A DNA stretch of 64,000 bases from Diospyros lotus (taxonomy: Eukaryota; Streptophyta; Magnoliopsida; Ericales; Ebenaceae). The DNA lies in assembly GCF_014633365.1 (NCBI RefSeq), contig NC_068344.1:10493669-10557668 (forward strand), in the 5' to 3' direction. This document shows positions 59,020 through 64,000 of this stretch, piece by piece. The notes under the pieces were generated by a model that did not search any database, had not been told where the DNA came from, and saw only the letters and a list, made by a program, of their open reading frames with translations. The position numbers and the translations under genes were made by a program. How positions within the stretch are numbered: position 1 is the stretch's first letter; each line of letters begins with the position of its first letter.

Positions 59020-61538
59020 CTTTCAAAAGCACAAGCATAACATTAGTCAGCATTTGATGAGATTAGACGCTTATATATATATATATATTGTTAAAAGTGT
59101 CAAAGTACTTAAGGCTCACATTTCGTCTCCTCTTTTGTCAAGAGTGTCAAGAATTTAGGAGCCACTGCCAACGCTGCAGGTTGCAACCTGATTAGGACTT
59201 CCTTATACCGGATCCTAAATGCAGCTAAGAGCAGCAATGCAATGGTTTTATCTCCCACTCTGTCCATCAAAAGGAAACATGCATTAGTATACAACATTTT
59301 GCCTCTCAAGATAAAGCTATATCAGAAGAAGTTACACTACTAGCAGCAAAAATTCCGAAAATTATTATTTCTTATTTTTAAATTTGTGCAGGAGACCTCC
59401 TCCAGTAGGTGAGAAATAATACATGTCTTTTTAAGATATGAGCTGAATTGAAGAATTTTTATGCATGGTAACTTCCAAGGTATCATGCATCAGATGAGTG
59501 CCAGAAGATAGGTATAAGAAGGGACATTGCTGGTACTATTCACAATAGCAATCCCCAATATTTAGCCAAGATATTTATCATGAAACGAGTGAAAGTAGAC
59601 CCTCCTAGCTATGACAGTAGATCTGTCCCCCAATTTTTTCCTACACCTGCTAACATAGAAAACTATTTTGACTAGCATCACATTGTCAAACATTGAAAGA
59701 ATTAATTGGCAAGGTGAAACAGAAATTGAAAAAGAAATAACCTCTAACTTAATATCAAGAGATCAAGAGATAATAACATGATTAATGGAAAATTTGAGAC
59801 AAAAATCCTTAAGTGTAACTGATTAATTAAGCAAATTTGAAAAACTTTTTGCAAGAAAATAATATTAAGCAAAGCATTTCGGTTATAGTCTGGTGAGATT
59901 ATGGAGTTCCAAAGGTTTGTGAGGATGTGAAACGAGGAGTTTACAATAGGTCTCCTGTTGAGACCTACTATGCCAGAATGGCATTACATTCTTGGACCTA
60001 TATATTATGGGTAATGATAACCAATGCCCTAAAGGCACAACTCAAGGTTAAGGTGCAAATTGCAATAAATGCCCCATCTTGTTAAAGTGCAAGACAATGT
60101 GCATTTATTGTACCTTGTTTTAAAACAGAAAAAAAAAAAAAAAAAATCTATTGATTGATGGAATGCTTTAAAACACAATACATTTATCACGAAACAATAT
60201 GAATGTTTTGGGTGCAAAAAAAAATATTATAAATGCATTTTGTCTCATCTTGCGCCTCTCGTTAATCCATATATTATTTATCTATGGTTTGTGGAGACCA
60301 ATAACTTTATAGTTGGCATCAATTCCTGCCTGGTAGTGTATGTACATGCCTAATAATGCAATTATTACTTGTGGACAATTATAAGAATTCCACAAAATGG
60401 TTTGAGTAACGAGGAAACACAATGTGTCAATCATTTCTAAATAGTCCAAACATACTTCACACAATCAGCTATAATTAAAGTGAACAGAAATAGTTTAAGA
60501 ATTTCCACTTGCAACTGAAGTTATGCCACGTATCAGATAGGAGGAAAAAACAAATGCCTAAAAGAGGACATTGTTGGTAAATATAAATTTATTTATTTTG
60601 GTGGATATTGGAAATTTATTTTTGGTTGCAAAGAATAACAAGCAGGGTTAAAGACCTTACAGTGAATATAACTTGCGTCCCAATTCATAGAAGTATTGAC
60701 ATCGACTCCTTAAATCCACGTGTGCAGCATCAGCTGCAATTTCCTCTCTTGTCCTGGCATTCGAAGATATGATGTAAGGAGAAATGAAAAAGAAACAAGA
60801 GCAATTAAAATTTTCAACAAAGAACAAGAAATTCATGTTCATATTTTGCCATGGTTCTCTCAGGACACAGGAATTCAGAGCCATGTTTTTCAATCTCACC
60901 AAATTTCAGATAGGATTTGCAAACAGAGAGTTGCTTCACCTTAGGAGATTGCAACGGGTCAGTTGGGCAAGTTCATTCAATTAGTTATGAAAGATGGATG
61001 CAGCTAACAAAACATGTTCTGTATGAAATGAAATTTAAGAAACTAGGCATGAAGACCAATTAGAGATCCTCCATTACTGTTTAAATTGGGCATGAACACC
61101 AGTTAAGACATATATTGAGCTTTACTTTTGGTTGAAACATGGGGGAAGACTAATAGATGCTGCTTGTCTTAGGTGCAGCTCACGGGCAAGCCAAAACGGA
61201 AGCTCTACCTTTGAACCTTGTTCTACCTGAAATAGTAAAACACACCCATCAAGCTTAGGGCCAGCAACGTGTTCCTTGGCCTTCCACAATGACGCCTTAG
61301 AACTTGCATTACTTATTTCATACATTGAACTCACCTTATTCATTTCATCACTAGAATCGAAGAGCCCAACTCCATTAGCTGCCACTTGAAACACAGCAGG
61401 GACAAGCTTTGAGCAAAAGCAAAGACCTCGGCATATTAGAAGCAGAATTCCAAAGAAATTTTGTGAGACCTTCAAGTGAGAAGTGTAACATACCTTATCT
61501 TCTGCTATAATATCATCAATGTCATAATACTGTGGCAT
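58910..61538 (-). CDS. PSF3: DNA replication complex GINS subunit PSF3, six exons
   Basis: Exons in transcript order are 61494-61538, 61335-61406, 61126-61226, 60661-60753, 59120-59259 and 58910-59019. All are GT-AG with consistent phases, giving 561 bp and 186 residues, close to the roughly 190-aa plant PSF3. The start MPQYYDIDDI is the family hallmark. ELPFWLARELHLRQA, then CVDLRS-like AHVDLRSRC, YFYELG, FRIRYKEV, APKFLTLLTKEE and MAAFKKWRMGGPR follow in the expected order. PSF3 is one of four subunits of GINS, which joins Cdc45 and MCM2-7 in the replicative CMG helicase in the nucleus. The gene is intact and converges on the dioxygenase gene. I see no clear E2F site just upstream. Confidence 0.95.
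59120..59259 (-). CDS. PSF3: PSF3 exon 5 (residues 104-151)
   Basis: The acceptor is GATGGACAG. The exon encodes VGDKTIALLLLAAFRIRY and the APKFLTLLTKEETK block. The donor is AAAT|GTGAGC in phase 1. The intron between exons 4 and 5 is 1.4 kb. Confidence 0.93.
59260..60660. other. PSF3 intron 4 (1.4 kb)
   Basis: AT-rich with an A-run at 60128-60145. 60015-60255 has partly repeated GTGCAA/CATTTAT words, possibly an old MITE. No coding content is seen. Confidence 0.45.
60661..60753 (-). CDS. PSF3: PSF3 exon 4 (residues 73-104)
   Basis: The acceptor is AATGCCAG. The exon encodes TREEIAADAAHVDLRSRC, then QYFYELGRKLYS. The donor is TCACT|GTAAGG in phase 2. Confidence 0.93.
61126..61226 (-). CDS. 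PSF3: PSF3 exon 3 (residues 40-73)
   Basis: The exon encodes VEQGSKVELPFWLARELHLR and then QAASISLPPCFNQ. It ends in phase 2 at CAAAA|GTAAAG. Skipping this donor would give an immediate TAA after Lys. Confidence 0.93.
61335..61406 (-). CDS. PSF3: PSF3 exon 2 (residues 16-39)
   Basis: The exon encodes LVPAVFQVAANGVGLFDSSD plus EMNK between the acceptor GCTCAAAG and the donor AAG|GTGAGT. The VFQVAANGVGL block is strongly conserved. The following intron is 108 bp, again stop-free and in frame. Confidence 0.93.
61494..61538 (-). CDS. PSF3: PSF3 exon 1 (residues 1-15)
   Basis: The exon encodes MPQYYDIDDIIAEDK. The donor is AAG|GTATGT and the phase is 0. The start is fixed by the conserved YYDIDDI N-terminus. 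The following intron is 87 bp, a multiple of three, with no in-frame stop. Confidence 0.94.
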
Positions 61539-61776
61539 TTCTATAAGAAGAAACTTCTATTCCTTATATATTCTTCCTTGCCTTGACCAACACAATCTGC
61601 TCAGTGGATTAATGCCATTTGAACATTATACATCAGCTCTTAAGCTTTCAACATCCTGTACATCAATAGAAAAGAACACAGGCAAGTATTATCAAATTTA
61701 TACACTAATTTACAAACAAACCATATATACAAATTGCCATCATAGAACTAGGAATCAGTACCCAACAAAACAATTA
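61539..61776 (-). promoter_or_regulatory. Upstream region of PSF3
   Basis: Only about 240 bp separate the PSF3 ATG from the transposon-like element at 61777. I see no TATA box in a convincing position and no TTTCCCGC-type E2F site. Confidence 0.4.
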
Positions 61777-62353
61777 GGTCCTGTTTGATTGTCCACAATT
61801 TCTATGGAAAATGACTATTTTCTACCCAAATTCCAGGTTTTGATTTGTTTGATTACCCAAATTTTCCATGGAAAATGATTTTCATCTTTTGGTCATGTGA
61901 TGGCCAATTCCCACTTTTGCTGGAAAAAATTCTTGCCCGGGGGGGGGGGCGTGTGGAGAGATCAAATTTTCCAGGCAATTGAAAGCAGCCGGCCCTTCCC
62001 CTTGACGTGCAAGGCTGCAGCTTAATGGCAGGTGCAGTGGCCAGCAGGGGGGGCGACGGAGCGAGAGAGAGAGAGAGAGAGAGACTCACTGAAGCTTGGC
62101 GGATCGAGCGGCGGTGAAAGGGAGGGACGGCGGGAGCGGCAGCGGAGGAAGGGATGGACAGATCTAGCGGCGAGGAAGGGAGGGAGGGCTCGAGCGGCGG
62201 TTTTGGGGGGCGACGGCGGTGCAGCAGCGTTGACGGTGGGGGACGACGGCGGTGCGCAACGTTGGCGGTGGGGGTCGACGGCGGTGGCGGGAGGGGGAGA
62301 GAGAGAAAGTGAGAGGGTGAGAGATTGAGTGAGTGATGAAGGTGGGGTGTTTT

Positions 62354-62385
<32 letters not shown>

Positions 62386-63144
62386 GGAGGCGCGCGCCCG
62401 TATTCAGAAAATATAAAAAAATTAAAAGAAAGTTTTTGAAAAAAAATTAAAAAAATTGTGTATAATATATCTAAATGTAATGATAAAATAATTATATATA
62501 ATTTATTAATATATACACAATTATTTTGTGTATTTGATTTTTTTTAATTTTTTATTTATTATTTTGTGTATGCGTATCTGATTTTTTATTTTTTTAATTA
62601 TTTTGTGATTTTTTTATCTATTACTTTTTAAATATATCTATATTTTCTTATTTTTTGTATTTGATTATTAATTTGTATATTTTTTTAATATTTTTAAAGG
62701 AATAATTTTCATGAAAAATAATAACTATCAAATAACAAAAACTAAAAAAAATAACTATTTTCATAAAAAATAATAACTATCAAACACCAAATGTTAAAAA
62801 GATATAACAATTTTTAAGTAGAAAATTAGGTTAATCAAATATTTTCAATTGACATTTTTTTAGACAATTTAATTGTCTAGAAAATATTTTTTTTCATATA
62901 AATTCCATATTTGCAATTAAATGCATCATTATGGTGAGCTTGATTGGCATGGAAAAGAAAATATTTTCTAACTAAATTCTAACTTTGGGTATTTGATTGA
63001 TAACTTTTTTCATAAAATTTATTTTTCACCTAAGTATAAAAATACTATATTTTCCACAAAGGAAAATCAATTCTTAAGGGTGGGGGGAATGGTTTTGATT
63101 TTTCATGAAAATTATTATTTTTTTTCACACAATCAAACACACCC
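61777..63144. mobile_element. PIF/Harbinger (Tourist-like) candidate with GC-rich core
   Basis: The left end GGTCCTGTTTGATTGT and the inverted right end GGGTGTGTTTGATTGT match the GGxxxTGTTTG inverted ends of Tourist/PIF-Harbinger elements. A TTA target repeat lies on both sides (61774-61776 and 63145-63147). The core (61930-62400) is GC-rich with GAGAGA runs, GGCGGCG words and long G tracts, and is flanked by AT-rich DNA. No transposase is present. A second partial end near 62935 (GAGCTTGATTGGCATGG) suggests a nested copy. Confidence 0.5.
62350..62385 (+). repeat. T-run followed by G-run
   Basis: About 13 T and then about 22 G in a row (62349-62383), next to GGAGGAGGCGCGCGC. It could form a G-quadruplex, or could be a homopolymer sequencing artefact. 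Confidence 0.8.
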
Positions 63145-63269
63145 TTATAACATTAACCTATTTAATTCCTTATAACATTAACCTATTTAAAAAATTAACA
63201 AATCTCTAAAATGAGTAAGAAATCTTGCAACCAAATTTGATTATTGATCACACAGAATAGCTCGCATGT

Positions 63270-63500
63270 GGATTAAATGGATGGTAATTGCACCCGAACC
63301 GAAACCGAATCGGTCAACGCGATTAAAAATCATTTGACTGGGTACTGGTTTAGTTTTGAAAAAAATTAAACACTGTTTCAATGGGTATGGTTTGGTTATG
63401 GTTTTCACTAAAACCAAACCAAAACCCGAACCGAAATCGAAATCGAAACAGAACCGAATGGTGGGTAACCGAACCAAACCAAACTGAATCGAATATATAC
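63270..63500. repeat. CCGAACC/GGTTTCGGTT-rich dispersed repeat
   Basis: AACCGAAACCGAATCGG and later ACCGAACCAAACCAAAC runs are typical of a common plant dispersed repeat. No ends or target repeats could be fixed. An AT-rich (TATA)n stretch follows to 63535. Confidence 0.45.
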
Positions 63501-63589
63501 ATAATATAATATGTATATATAATATATATTATATACAACCCAGTCCAGCTGAGCCTAGCCCACCCCAACCCAATTGCCTTGCTTGCAAA

Positions 63590-63811
63590 CTCTTTTCCTT
63601 CATCTCTCGACCTCACTCTCGCTCTCTCTCACCCTCGCTGCCTCTCACTCGTCCGCGCGTCGTTGCCCTTGCTCTCTGCATCTCTCTTATTCATGCTCGC
63701 CCTCAATCTCTCTCACCCTGGCTGCCTCCTTTCTCTTGCTCATCCGCGCGAGCTCACCAGTCGCCCTTACTCTCTACATCTTTCTTGCTCTCGCTCGCCC
63801 TCGCTGGATCT
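63590..63811. repeat. CT-rich low-complexity tandem repeat
   Basis: TCTCTCACCCTCGCTGCCTC and TCTCTCACCCTGGCTGCCTC, each followed by a CATCCGCGCG-like word, repeat about 87 bp apart. Ser/Leu-rich open frames here are products of the composition. Confidence 0.65.
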
Positions 63812-64000
63812 TGTTAGAACGGGAGGTGCTATGGCACACACCAAGAGGGGGGTGAATTGGTTATTTTAAAAACTTAATTGAACTTGAAAAGCTTTTTAAC
63901 ACAAATTGAGGTTTTATGGAATAAAACGTGAAGTATATAAAAGTGACAGATGAAAGTTTACAAAAAATAAATATGTGAACCAAGTGAGGAAAAACGAAAT
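63812..64000 (+). mobile_element. 5' start of a copia-type LTR (continues past the window)
   Basis: It starts TGTTAGAACGGG and carries CACACACCAAGAGGGGGGTG and then AATTGG, the counterpart (as an inverted repeat) of the LTR end at 1318-1369. The remainder is outside the window. Confidence 0.65.

Noticed and set aside
62032..62328. A GA-rich open frame of 98 codons on the + strand
   Set aside because: Arg/Glu and Gly/Ala-rich translation of low-complexity DNA inside a transposon-like element. The opposite strand is open too.
63574..63869. Two overlapping Ser/Leu-rich open frames on the + strand
   Set aside because: They come from a CT-rich tandem repeat in two frames and run into an LTR start.

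Overview
The window is nuclear DNA of a flowering plant. It has spliced genes with GT-AG introns, whose proteins match Arabidopsis families closely, embedded in Ty1/copia, Ty3/gypsy, LINE, Cassandra-TRIM and DNA-transposon sequence. The species cannot be named from the sequence. Introns this long and this full of LTR elements fit a repeat-rich angiosperm, probably a eudicot.

Two intact host genes explain the real coding content. On the + strand, one 2-oxoglutarate/Fe(II) dioxygenase gene of the INCURVATA11/CUPULIFORMIS2 (ICU11/CP2) family runs from 5550 to 57986. Its nine exons total 1164 bp (387 aa, every splice phase consistent), so about 98% of the 52.4-kb transcription unit is intron. Introns 1 (16.5 kb), 2 (17.4 kb) and 6 (14.7 kb) are packed with transposons. 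On the - strand, converging on it, is a complete six-exon GINS subunit PSF3 gene (58910-61538, 186 aa).

Layout. 1-5340: end of a copia-type LTR, a 70-bp satellite array, and decayed copia and LTR debris. 5340-5846: promoter/5'UTR and exon 1. Intron 1 (5847-22358): a 3.17-kb solo LTR (flank repeat ATAAG), a non-autonomous gypsy-like element (10407-13753), a copia element (14118-20752, GTGGA) disrupted by L1 and U6-like sequence, and LINE debris. Intron 2 (22407-39850): an RTE-type LINE split by a chromovirus gypsy element (26827-38381, GGAAG), itself split by two solo LTRs and a 5.2-kb copia element (32449-37623, CACCC). Exons 3-6 are clustered at 39851-41488. Intron 6 (41489-56173): a short-LTR copia (41942-44861), an old copia split by a second copia (46352-51176, AAACT) and by a Cassandra TRIM with apparently identical LTRs (51469-52109, TCTGT), then a gypsy-like non-autonomous element (52903-55504, TAGGA). 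Exons 7-9 follow. Beyond PSF3 lie a PIF/Harbinger-like element, low-complexity CT and G tracts, and the start of another LTR at 63812.

Most insertions, including all five copia elements, lie antisense to the host gene. This is what would be expected if sense LTR poly(A) signals are selected against in introns. The host gene's Arabidopsis relatives are accessory factors of Polycomb repression, so a chromatin regulator whose own introns are heterochromatin-prone is the main biological point of the window. I see no wholly new type of system. The most unusual signals are the mega-intron gene, three arrays of dispersed CG-centred palindromic words, and a two-copy non-autonomous element family with an unfamiliar C-terminal ORF.
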